Source: Collinsella sp.
Lineage (GTDB): Bacteria; Actinomycetota; Coriobacteriia; Coriobacteriales; Coriobacteriaceae
Assembly (NCBI GenBank): GCA_019414445.1
Contig: DXMA01000009.1
Span: 40,629-104,628, forward strand
Direction: 5' to 3'
DNA: 64,000 bases
Part shown: piece by piece, positions 33,890-41,834 of the stretch
Layout: the number at the start of each line of letters is the position of its first letter
How positions within the stretch are numbered: the stretch's first letter is position 1
Made by a program: the position numbers and the translations under genes
The notes under the pieces: generated by a model
What the model saw: only the letters and a program-made list of their open reading frames with translations
Databases searched by the model: none
What the model was told of the DNA's origin: nothing

Positions 33890-35854
33890 ATGGCAGAGAA
33901 CCAGAACGCCGCAGATCAGGCATCGACGCTCAACGACGAGCGCGCCACCCGCCTGGCCAAGCGCGCCGCCCTGTTCGAGGCGGGCCAGAACCCCTATCCC
34001 GAGCACTCTGAGCTTGAGGACTACGTTGCCGATATCGAGGCTAAGTACGCCGAGCTTGCCGATGGCGAGGACACCGAGGACGTCGTGAAGATCGCCGGCC
34101 GTGTGGTCGCCAAGCGCGGTCAGGGCAAGATCATGTTCATCGTCGTGCGCGATGCGACTGCCGAGATTCAGCTGTTCTGCCGCATCAACGACATGGACGA
34201 GGCTGCCTGGAATACGCTCAAGTCCCTCGACCTGGGCGACATCCTGGGCGTGACCGGCGTGGTTGTCCGCACCCAGCGCGGCCAGCTTTCCGTTGCCCCT
34301 AAGAGCGCGACCCTGCTTTCCAAGGCCGTTCGTCCGCTGCCCGAGAAGTTCCACGGTCTTTCCGACAAGGAGACCCGCTATCGCCAGCGCTATGTCGACC
34401 TGATCGCCAACGACGACGTTCGCGAGACCTTCCGCAAGCGCTCGCAGATCCTCTCCACCTTCCGTCGCTTTATGGAGTCCGACGGCTACATGGAGGTCGA
34501 GACCCCCATCCTGCAGACCATCCAGGGTGGCGCTACGGCCAAGCCGTTCATCACGCACTTCAACGCTCTCGATCAGGAATGCTATCTGCGCATTGCTACC
34601 GAGCTGCACCTCAAGCGCTGCATCGTCGGCGGTTTTGAGCGCGTCTTCGAGATCGGCCGCATCTTCCGTAACGAGGGTATGGACCTCACCCACAACCCCG
34701 AGTTCACCACGATGGAGGCCTACCGTGCCTTCTCCGATCTCGAGGGCATGAAGGCGCTTGCCCAGGGCGTCATCAAGGCTGCCAACAAGGCCATCGGCAA
34801 CCCCGAGGTCATCGAGTACCAGGGCCAGACCATCGACCTTTCCGGTGAGTGGGCCAGCCGTCCCATGACCGACATCGTCTCCGATGTGCTCGGCAAGCAG
34901 GTCACCATCGATACGCCGGTCGAGGAGCTTGCCGCCGCCGCGCGCGAGAAGGGCCTGGAGATCAAGTCCGAGTGGACTGCCGGCAAGATCATCGCCGAGA
35001 TTTACGATGAGCTGGGCGAGGACACCATCGTCAACCCGACCTTCGTGTGCGATTACCCCATCGAGGTCAGCCCGCTCGCCAAGCGTTTTGAGGACGACCC
35101 GCGTCTGACCCACCGCTTTGAGCTGGTCATCGCCGGCCACGAGTACGCCAACGCATTCTCCGAGCTCAACGACCCGGTCGACCAGGCCGAGCGCTTTGCT
35201 GCCCAGATGGCCGAGAAGGCCGGCGGCGACGATGAGGCCATGGAGTATGACGAGGATTACGTGCGCGCCCTCGAGTACGGTATGCCTCCCGCGGGTGGCA
35301 TTGGCATTGGTATCGACCGCGTGGTCATGCTGCTTACCAACCAGGCTTCCATTCGCGATGTCCTGCTGTTCCCGCACATGAAGCCCGAGAAGGGTTTCCA
35401 GTCCGGTGCCGCTGCCGCCAAGGCTGCAGAGGCCGGCAACGCCGCGAGCCCGTTCGTTAATTCGCTTAAGCCCACGCTCGATTACTCCAAGATTGCCGTT
35501 GAGCCGCTGTTCGAGGAGTTCGTCGACTTCGATACCTTCTCCAAGAGCGATTTCCGCGCTGTGAAGGTCAAGGCATGCGAGGCCGTCAAGAAGTCCAAAA
35601 AGCTGCTGAACTTTACGCTCGACGACGGTACCGGTACCGACCGCACCATCCTCTCCGGCATCCATGAATACTATGAGCCCGAGGACCTGGTCGGCAAGAC
35701 CTTGCTCGCCATTACCAACCTGCCTCCGCGCAAGATGATGGGCATCCCCAGCTGCGGCATGCTCATCAGTGCCATCCACGAGGAAGAGGGCGAGGAGCGC
35801 CTCAACCTGATCCAGCTCGACGCCTCCATCCCCGCCGGCGCAAAGATGTACTAA
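33890..35854 (+). CDS. lysS: Lysyl-tRNA synthetase class II with C-terminal tRNA-binding (Trbp111/EMAP-like) domain
   Basis: 654 residues against about 500 normally. Residues 1-495 are a standard class II LysRS: OB-fold, FRRFMESDGYMEVETPIL (motif 1), FERVFEIGRIFRNEGMD (motif 2) and GIGIGIDRVVMLLT (motif 3). A linker (495-545) joins a domain of about 110 residues with DFRAVKVKACEAVKKSKKLL, DRTILSGIHEYYEPEDLVGK and NLPPRKMMGIPSCGMLISA. This is the tRNA-binding domain known from the MetRS C-terminus and Trbp111. The fusion is one continuous frame. It should raise tRNA affinity. Confidence 0.95.
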   Translation: MAENQNAADQASTLNDERATRLAKRAALFEAGQNPYPEHSELEDYVADIEAKYAELADGEDTEDVVKIAGRVVAKRGQGKIMFIVVRDATAEIQLFCRINDMDEAAWNTLKSLDLGDILGVTGVVVRTQRGQLSVAPKSATLLSKAVRPLPEKFHGLSDKETRYRQRYVDLIANDDVRETFRKRSQILSTFRRFMESDGYMEVETPILQTIQGGATAKPFITHFNALDQECYLRIATELHLKRCIVGGFERVFEIGRIFRNEGMDLTHNPEFTTMEAYRAFSDLEGMKALAQGVIKAANKAIGNPEVIEYQGQTIDLSGEWASRPMTDIVSDVLGKQVTIDTPVEELAAAAREKGLEIKSEWTAGKIIAEIYDELGEDTIVNPTFVCDYPIEVSPLAKRFEDDPRLTHRFELVIAGHEYANAFSELNDPVDQAERFAAQMAEKAGGDDEAMEYDEDYVRALEYGMPPAGGIGIGIDRVVMLLTNQASIRDVLLFPHMKPEKGFQSGAAAAKAAEAGNAASPFVNSLKPTLDYSKIAVEPLFEEFVDFDTFSKSDFRAVKVKACEAVKKSKKLLNFTLDDGTGTDRTILSGIHEYYEPEDLVGKTLLAITNLPPRKMMGIPSCGMLISAIHEEEGEERLNLIQLDASIPAGAKMY

Positions 35855-35857
35855 CTA

Positions 35858-35884
35858 GTTACGCGGTTCTACGAACCGCGTAAC
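35858..35884. repeat. GTTACGCGGTT hairpin, copy 2
   Basis: GTTACGCGGTTC (35858-35869) and GAACCGCGTAAC (35873-35884) with loop TAC, three bases after the lysS stop. It matches the hairpin after dtd. Confidence 0.65.
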
Positions 35885-35897
35885 GGCTCGACGCTGC

Positions 35898-35996
35898 GCG
35901 GGCCGCATTTGGACAATCTGACGTTCAACTTCAAGGGCGCGACCAGAAGGTCAGCGCCCTTTCGTTTCACGTCACCTTGTCTCAAATGCGGCCCGC
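35898..35996. repeat. About 100-bp nested palindromic element
   Basis: GCGGGCCGCATTTG (35898-35911) and CAAATGCGGCCCGC (35983-35996) are perfect 14-bp arms; inside, an AAGGGCGCGACC/GGTCAGCGCCCTT pair forms a second stem. The 320-bp gap between lysS and the next gene otherwise holds only a hairpin and a possible degenerate GGGGACG stem-loop near 36040. Confidence 0.65.
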
Positions 35997-36174
35997 TCGC
36001 TGACGTTGCCAATACATCGGCGTTGCCTTGGCCGTCAATAGTCATTGGGGACGTTCTTAAACGACTACCCAACGGCTATTGCGCACATGGCTCGCGTGAC
36101 AGCGGTCTCTTTTATGTTTCCTTTAGCCGTCGCTGCCTAGGATGGGAGTTAGTCGGCAGGAAGGGAGCGTCTAT

Positions 36175-37743
36175 ATGGACGACGCGAGCGAGCGTGCAAT
36201 CGAAGAGGACATGCTCGATCAGTTCAACTACTTTGATGATGAGGACGAGGAGCTGATCGATCGTCGCGAGCCGGCGGCGCTCGATGCTTTCGACCTTGTT
36301 GATGAAGGGCCCGACGAGGACGAGGTCGAATCGACGGAACCACCACAGCCTTCGCGCCATGATTCGTTGCTCTCAAGAGTCCCTCTGCACCACGGTGTTC
36401 GTGCCGGCGCCCTCCATATGAAAACCGACTGGTGCCAGATCGTGACGGCAGGCGGTGAGCTTGCCGTCGATGCGCCGCTCACCGATAAATCATCCATCAT
36501 TTGCCGCACCGGTATGCTTATGCTCGCGAGCGGAACGGGTGCCTGGCGTGTACGCGATACCATGAATCGCGTCGCCGCTGTACTCGGTGTCACCATCCAC
36601 GTTGACTTAAGTCTCCTGTCGTTTGAGTGTACTTGTATCGAAGATGGTCACTGCTTTAACGAGGTCGTCAGCCTACCCACAACGGGGGTCAATACTCATC
36701 GCATATGGATGATGGAGAGCTTCTTAAAGGAAATCGAGGTTTACGGGCGCCGGTTTACCGTGCATGAGTACCACGAGATGCTCAAGACCGTTGAGAGTTC
36801 AAAACCCGATTACACTCCCTGGCAACAGGGCATTGCGGCGGCCTGTGCTTGCGGCGCCTTTGTCTTTTTGCTCGGCGGCGGCCCTATCGAGATGGCCTGT
36901 GCATTTGTGGGCGCTGGTGTCGGCAACTTTGCGCGCTCCCATATTCTCAAGCAGGGCCTTGGCCAGTTTAGCGCGCTGACGATCGGCGTTGCACTCGCTT
37001 GCGTCTCGTATCTGCTGGCATTGCTTGGCCTTGGCCAGGTCATACCGGGGGCAATGTCGCACCAAGAAGGCTATATCGGCGCCATGCTCTTTGTGATCCC
37101 CGGCTTTCCTCTCATTACGGCAGGCCTCGACATCGCTAAGCTCGACATGCGAAGCGGCATTGAGCGTCTTTCGTATGCTGTGTCGATTATTGTGATGGCG
37201 ACCCTCGTAGGCTGGATGGTTGCCGAGTGTGTGGGGCTGGCGCCGGATGATTTTGCCCCGCTCGGCCTCTCACCGTGGGCTCTTACACTCTTGCGTATTG
37301 TGATGAGCTTTGTCGGAGTATTTGGCTTCTCGGTTATGTTCAACAGTCCGGTAAAGATGGCAGCGGCGGCAGGGCTCATCGGCGCCGTGTCTAATACCTT
37401 GCGCCTTACGCTCGTTGATGCGCCGACGCTGTTTCCCTTCCTGGGTCTGAGCGTGGGTATGCCTCCCGAGGCAGCAGCGTTTATCGGCGCGCTGGTATCG
37501 GGACTGCTCGCGAGCTTAGCCGAAATCAAGCTCACCTACCCACGCATCGCCCTCACGGTGCCGTCGATTGTCATTATGGTGCCGGGCTTGTATCTGTATC
37601 GCTCGATGTATTACATGTGCACCTTCGACACGGTCAATATGCTCGGCTGGTTTGTGCGTGCAGTGCTCATCGTGGCGTTTCTGCCCGTTGGCCTGGGTGT
37701 GGCGAGAACCCTCACCGACCCCCGCTGGCGCCACACCAGCTAA
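36175..37743 (+). CDS. Threonine/serine exporter family protein (ThrE-like, DUF1212/DUF3815)
   Basis: 522 residues from ATG 36175, eight bases after GGAAGGG. The first 65 residues are very acidic. The soluble DUF1212 part (about 80-230) includes CRTGMLMLASGTGAWRVRDTMNRVAAVLGV. Eight to ten membrane helices follow, with the conserved VIPGFPLITAGLDIAKLDMRSGIERL. ThrE of Corynebacterium exports threonine and serine; the actual substrate here is not shown. Both halves are fused in one chain, as in actinobacteria. Confidence 0.88.
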   Translation: MDDASERAIEEDMLDQFNYFDDEDEELIDRREPAALDAFDLVDEGPDEDEVESTEPPQPSRHDSLLSRVPLHHGVRAGALHMKTDWCQIVTAGGELAVDAPLTDKSSIICRTGMLMLASGTGAWRVRDTMNRVAAVLGVTIHVDLSLLSFECTCIEDGHCFNEVVSLPTTGVNTHRIWMMESFLKEIEVYGRRFTVHEYHEMLKTVESSKPDYTPWQQGIAAACACGAFVFLLGGGPIEMACAFVGAGVGNFARSHILKQGLGQFSALTIGVALACVSYLLALLGLGQVIPGAMSHQEGYIGAMLFVIPGFPLITAGLDIAKLDMRSGIERLSYAVSIIVMATLVGWMVAECVGLAPDDFAPLGLSPWALTLLRIVMSFVGVFGFSVMFNSPVKMAAAAGLIGAVSNTLRLTLVDAPTLFPFLGLSVGMPPEAAAFIGALVSGLLASLAEIKLTYPRIALTVPSIVIMVPGLYLYRSMYYMCTFDTVNMLGWFVRAVLIVAFLPVGLGVARTLTDPRWRHTS

Positions 37744-37777
37744 TTGGTGCAAATGAAACTGATCCGCAAAACATGAA

Positions 37778-37835
37778 CGTGGATAATCTCCCGTTTTTGG
37801 CCTGTTTACGGGCTCAAGACGGGAGATTATCCACG
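37778..37835. repeat. GTGGATAATCTCCC palindrome, copy 1
   Basis: CGTGGATAATCTCCCG (37778-37793) and CGGGAGATTATCCACG (37820-37835) are perfect 16-bp arms around a 26-base loop. A further partial unit (TCCACGCTCG) follows to about 37870. The same motif recurs at 52303-52446. Confidence 0.8.
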
Positions 37836-37978
37836 CTCGTGGAATGGGTGTCCGAAAATCCACGCTCGTTGGGCCGATGCAGAGGCACCTGGCAATTCCT
37901 TTTTTGTAGACGTTGTCGCGCGGCTACGGGCAGGAAAGGTCCCAACGGTTAACATATACTCCATATGGGTAAAGAGAC

Positions 37979-38006
37979 CAAAGCGCTGCCGCGGGGTGGC
38001 GCTTTG
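37979..38006 (+). promoter_or_regulatory. Hairpin in the clpC leader
   Basis: CAAAGCGCTGCC and GGTGGCGCTTTG pair along 12 positions with two wobbles around GCGG, followed by CGTTTG. It may be a weak terminator or attenuator. TATACT at about 37954 could be the -10 of the promoter. I see no CtsR-type heptad operator. Confidence 0.5.
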
Positions 38007-38041
38007 CGTTTGAAAAACTAGCTCGTCTAAGAGGAACTAGC

Positions 38042-40684
38042 ATGTTAGACCGTTTTACCGATCGCGCGCGCAAGGTCATGTCCATGGCCAAGCAGGAGGC
38101 GCTCGATCTGCACTCAAATAAGGTGGGCACCGAGCACCTGCTGCTCGCGCTTGCCAAGGAGGACGAGGGCATTGCCGCTGAGGCGCTGCGTTCGCTCGAC
38201 ATCTCCTACGATGACATCATGGATACCCTCAAAGAGGTCCAGACCACGGTTCCCGAGCCCAGCGAGGAGACCGAGGCTGCCAAGCTCGCCTTTACGCCGC
38301 TCGTCATCAGCGTGATGGAGCGCTCCTTCCGTGTGGCACGCGAGAACAACCAGACCTACGTGTCGACCGAGCACTTGCTGATCGGCATCGTCGAAGAGGG
38401 CAACGGCATGGCCATGGACATCCTCATGCGCCTGGGCGTGTCGTCTGCTTCCATTAAAAAGGCCATCGGAAAGCTCACTGCCAAGGATCAGGACAAGAAG
38501 CGTCCGCTCGCCGGCGCTGGCGCTGGTCGTCCTGGTGCGGGCCTGCCGTTCTTTAGCGGCTCGGATGCCTCTCAGCAAAAGGGGAGCGGCACCGATACGC
38601 TTAAGCAGTTCGCGACCAACCTCACGCAGAAGGCGCGCGACGGCGAACTCGACCCTGTAATTGGTCGCGAAAAGGAAGTCCAGCGTATGATGGAAATTCT
38701 TTCGCGCCGCACCAAGAACAACCCGCTTATCCTGGGCGACCCCGGCGTGGGCAAGACGGCCATCGTCGAGGGCCTGGCACAGCAGATCGCTGCCGGCAAT
38801 GTGCCCGAGAACCTTATGAACCAGAACATCTGGACGCTTGACCTGCCGGGTCTTGTCGCGGGCGCCAAGTATCGCGGTGAGTTTGAGGAGCGCCTCAAGA
38901 ACGTGATCCAGGAGGCGACCGAAGCCGACGACGTCATCTTGTTTATCGACGAGATGCACACCATCATCGGTGCCGGTTCTGCCGAGGGATCCATCGATGC
39001 AAGCTCCATGCTCAAGCCCGTGCTCGCGCGTGGTGCCTTCCAGATTATCGGCGCCACCACGGCCGAGGAATTCCGCAAGTACCTCACCAAGGACCCAGCC
39101 TTCGAGCGTCGCTTCCAGACCATCGATGTCGAGGAGCCGAGCGTCGAGGACACGGTCAAGATCCTGACTGCGCTCAAGCCGCGCTACGAGGAGCACCACC
39201 ACGTGCGTTACACGCAGGGTGCCATCGAGGCCGCTGCGAACCTCTCCAACCGCTACATTCAGGATCGCTTCCTGCCCGATAAGGCCATCGACCTCATTGA
39301 CGAGGCCGGTGCCCGCGCTCGCATCGCCGCGAATCGCGCACCCGAGCCGGTGCGCGAGGCCGAGCATCGCATCGAGGAACTCAAGGCTGCCGCACAGGAG
39401 GCTACCGAGAGCGACGACATGAACAAGGCCGCCGAGATCACCGAGCAGCAGAAGGCTGCCGAGATTGAACTCGCCGAGGCCAAGGCTGCCTGGACCGCCG
39501 AGCTCGACGCCAGCCCGCTCACCATCGACGTGAGTCAGATCGCCGATATCGTGTCCGTGACCTCGGGCGTGCCGGTGTCCTCGCTTACCGAGAGCGAGAG
39601 CCGCCGCCTGCTACAGACCGAAAGCGTGCTCAAGACGCGCATCATCGGTCAGGACGAGGCCGTCGAGGCCGTCGCCAAGGCCGTGCGCCGCAGCCGCTCG
39701 CCGCTCAAGGATCCGCGTCGCCCCGGCGGCAGCTTTATCTTCCTGGGTCCCACCGGCACGGGCAAGACCGAGCTCGCCAAGACGCTTGCCGAGTACCTCT
39801 TTGGCAGCAAGGATGCGCTCATCAGCTTCGACATGTCCGAGTTCGGTAGCGAGTTCGAGGTATCCAAGCTCATCGGTAGCCCTCCGGGTTACGTTGGTCA
39901 CGACGAGGGCGGCCAGCTCACCAAGGCCGTTCGTCGCCACCCGTACTCGGTCGTGCTGTTCGACGAGATCGAGAAGGCGCACCCCGATATCTTCAACATC
40001 TTGCTGCAGGTGCTGGAGGAGGGTCGTCTGACCGATAGCCAGGGCAAGACGGTCGACTTCCGCAACACCGTGATCATCATGACGTCCAACGTGGGCGCCC
40101 GCGAGATCGCGCAGGATGCGAGCGTTGGCTTTGGCACCACCGGCGAGCAGGGCCTCACCTCGAGTGAGATTCGCGGCCGTGCGATGGGTGAGCTCAAGCG
40201 CCTGTTCCGCCCCGAGCTGCTCAACCGTATCGACGACATCGTGGTGTTCCAGAAGCTCTCGGGCGAGAATCTCACCAAGATCGCGCACCTGCTGGTGGAC
40301 GACCTGCGTCAACGCCTGATTGCCAACGGCATGAACATCAAGCTCACCGATGCGGCCTATGACAAGATCGTGGCCGAGGGCACCGACCTCACCAACGGTG
40401 CGCGTCCGCTGCGCCGTGCTATTCAAAAGCTCATCGAGGACCCGCTGTCCGAGGAGCTTCTGGCCGGCGAGTGGGGTGAGGGCGATACCGTCCTGTGCGA
40501 CGTGGCCGATGGCAAGTTTGTCTTTAGCCACGGCACGGGCGAGATCCCGGCACCGCGTCCGGCGGGCACGCTCGGTGGCGATACCGCCCCGGCGGCACCG
40601 CACACCGGCAACGCCGCGCCCGTGAGCGGCGGCGTGACCTCGGGCCCCGGCGGTATGATGCAAGCCGGCTCTGGTGCGCTGTAG
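38042..40684 (+). CDS. clpC: ATP-dependent Clp protease ATP-binding subunit ClpC
   Basis: 880 residues. Two Clp_N repeats (1-145), AAA+ domain 1 with GDPGVGKTAIVEG, a middle region with a UVR-like coiled coil (EEATESDDMNKAAEITEQQKA region, about 440-480), and AAA+ domain 2 with GPTGTGKTELAK and GYVGHDEGGQLT. The tail of about 50 residues is Gly/Pro/Ala-rich and not part of the family core. Unfolds substrates for ClpP. No mcsA/mcsB/ctsR neighbours, so it is a lone gene. Confidence 0.96.
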   Translation: MLDRFTDRARKVMSMAKQEALDLHSNKVGTEHLLLALAKEDEGIAAEALRSLDISYDDIMDTLKEVQTTVPEPSEETEAAKLAFTPLVISVMERSFRVARENNQTYVSTEHLLIGIVEEGNGMAMDILMRLGVSSASIKKAIGKLTAKDQDKKRPLAGAGAGRPGAGLPFFSGSDASQQKGSGTDTLKQFATNLTQKARDGELDPVIGREKEVQRMMEILSRRTKNNPLILGDPGVGKTAIVEGLAQQIAAGNVPENLMNQNIWTLDLPGLVAGAKYRGEFEERLKNVIQEATEADDVILFIDEMHTIIGAGSAEGSIDASSMLKPVLARGAFQIIGATTAEEFRKYLTKDPAFERRFQTIDVEEPSVEDTVKILTALKPRYEEHHHVRYTQGAIEAAANLSNRYIQDRFLPDKAIDLIDEAGARARIAANRAPEPVREAEHRIEELKAAAQEATESDDMNKAAEITEQQKAAEIELAEAKAAWTAELDASPLTIDVSQIADIVSVTSGVPVSSLTESESRRLLQTESVLKTRIIGQDEAVEAVAKAVRRSRSPLKDPRRPGGSFIFLGPTGTGKTELAKTLAEYLFGSKDALISFDMSEFGSEFEVSKLIGSPPGYVGHDEGGQLTKAVRRHPYSVVLFDEIEKAHPDIFNILLQVLEEGRLTDSQGKTVDFRNTVIIMTSNVGAREIAQDASVGFGTTGEQGLTSSEIRGRAMGELKRLFRPELLNRIDDIVVFQKLSGENLTKIAHLLVDDLRQRLIANGMNIKLTDAAYDKIVAEGTDLTNGARPLRRAIQKLIEDPLSEELLAGEWGEGDTVLCDVADGKFVFSHGTGEIPAPRPAGTLGGDTAPAAPHTGNAAPVSGGVTSGPGGMMQAGSGAL

Positions 40685-40707
40685 GGATTAAACATACCTT
40701 GTATAAC

Positions 40708-40740
40708 GGGGGCGTTTCCGATAAGGAAGCGCCCTCATTT
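40708..40740 (+). terminator. Terminator after clpC
   Basis: GGGGGCGTTTCC (40708-40719) and GGAAGCGCCCTC (40725-40736) with loop GATAA, then ATTT. Confidence 0.8.
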
Positions 40741-40766
40741 CTATTGAAATGCGCTTCAATCTGCCG

Positions 40767-40797
40767 TGCTATACTAAAATCGAGATATAGTATAGCA
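40767..40797. promoter_or_regulatory. Palindromic operator of the RelB-like/PIN module
   Basis: TGCTATACTA (40767-40776) and TAGTATAGCA (40788-40797) are perfect 10-bp arms. TATACT (40770-40775) inside the left arm can serve as -10, so a bound repressor would block the promoter. The site ends 12 bases before the antitoxin start, as for autoregulated TA operons. Confidence 0.75.
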
Positions 40798-40808
40798 AAG
40801 GAGCTGAT

Positions 40809-41168
40809 ATGCCTACGTCAATACTCGACACGCGGCCAGTTCAGATGAACGTGCGTATAGATCGCCAGCTCAAAGAGGCGGGAGACGCCGTCCTGACTCA
40901 TATTGGCATGACGCCGTCACAAGCCGTTCGGACACTTTGGGAGTATCTGGTCGTTAACGGACGCATGCCCTCGAAGGGAGACGCGGCGGCTCCGGTTTCT
41001 GACGGAGTGGAGCCCCGGCGCATGGAGTCAAGGGCCGCGCAAGGCAGCCATATCGTTCGCGATTCGTGCCTCAAATACGGCGTCCCCATCCCTGAGTTCT
41101 CGGGAGACTATGACGACCTCTATGAGGAAGCCATGGCGGAGCGCTATCCCGAGTGGGTGGAACTATGA
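40809..41168 (+). CDS. RelB/DinJ-family ribbon-helix-helix antitoxin
   Basis: 119 residues. The N-terminal part has the RelB/DinJ pattern: QMNVRIDRQLKEAGDAVLTHIGMTPSQAVRTLWEYLV (strand, two helices). The acidic C-terminal half (EFSGDYDDLYEEAMAERYPEW) would wrap the toxin. AAGGAG precedes the ATG. Its stop overlaps the PIN gene start (ATGA). DinJ/RelB antitoxins normally pair with YafQ/RelE-type toxins, whereas here the partner is a PIN ribonuclease-type protein. Confidence 0.85.
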   Translation: MPTSILDTRPVQMNVRIDRQLKEAGDAVLTHIGMTPSQAVRTLWEYLVVNGRMPSKGDAAAPVSDGVEPRRMESRAAQGSHIVRDSCLKYGVPIPEFSGDYDDLYEEAMAERYPEWVEL

Positions 41169-41686
41169 GCACAGAAGGCGTCCTCAAGCTGTTAATCGAT
41201 ACCAACGTATGGATGGATTATTTTTCTGGCAGGTCCGACCGTACGGCAAATGTCGTCCATCTGATCGAGATTGCCGACGCCTCGGAGCGGATTGCCCTGT
41301 TTGCCTCGTCGCTTTCGGTCAAAGACGTGTCATATCTTGTCTCGGCGGCAATCAAGCAGGAGTGCCGAAGAAAGACTGGCTCACTGAGCGCTAACGCCAT
41401 TGCGGCGGCAGACGAAACGGCCTGGGCATGCGTTCGACAGATGCGCGAGCTAGCCATCATCGCCCCGGTCGGTGCAGACGAGGTCTTCGACTCCTTTGTG
41501 TTCAAGTACCACCACAATGACTTTGAGGACGACCTGATGCTGGGCGTCGCCAATCGCATTGATGCCGATTACGTCGTGACGGAGGACAAGATTCTTATTA
41601 AACATACCAATGGTGTGTGCATTAATGTTCAACAGGCGCTGAGGTTGGTTGAAGGGTCCAACGCCCCTTCGGCACGGCCCGTCTAG
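41165..41686 (+). CDS. PIN-domain protein, putative ribonuclease toxin
   Basis: 173 residues from ATG 41165, overlapping the antitoxin by 4 bp. PIN acidic residues: LLIDTNVWMDYF near the start (Asp12), DFEDDLMLGVANRIDADYVVTEDK near 125-145. VapC-like toxins cleave tRNA or other RNA with magnesium. The upstream operator and antitoxin make a complete two-gene module. Activity not shown. Confidence 0.85.
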   Translation: MSTEGVLKLLIDTNVWMDYFSGRSDRTANVVHLIEIADASERIALFASSLSVKDVSYLVSAAIKQECRRKTGSLSANAIAAADETAWACVRQMRELAIIAPVGADEVFDSFVFKYHHNDFEDDLMLGVANRIDADYVVTEDKILIKHTNGVCINVQQALRLVEGSNAPSARPV

Positions 41687-41834
41687 CCTGCTTTATCTTA
41701 ATAAAGTGGCGTTTCCCCGCCGTTAGCCGATGATGCAAGGGCGCTCGGCGTTTTCGACTGGTTTATGCACGCAAAGTCTGGGAATATACAAGTCGCACGT
41801 CTTACTGTCTAACCAGTTGCGCCAAGGAGGCACC

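Noticed and set aside
36038..36066. GGGGACGTTCTTAAACGACT as another GGGACAGG stem-loop
   Set aside because: The arms (TAGTC/GACTA) are only five bases and the core differs; listed only as possible.
41730..41834. Upstream extension of PepD
   Set aside because: No ribosome site; AAGGAGG precedes the ATG at 41835 and the family begins there.
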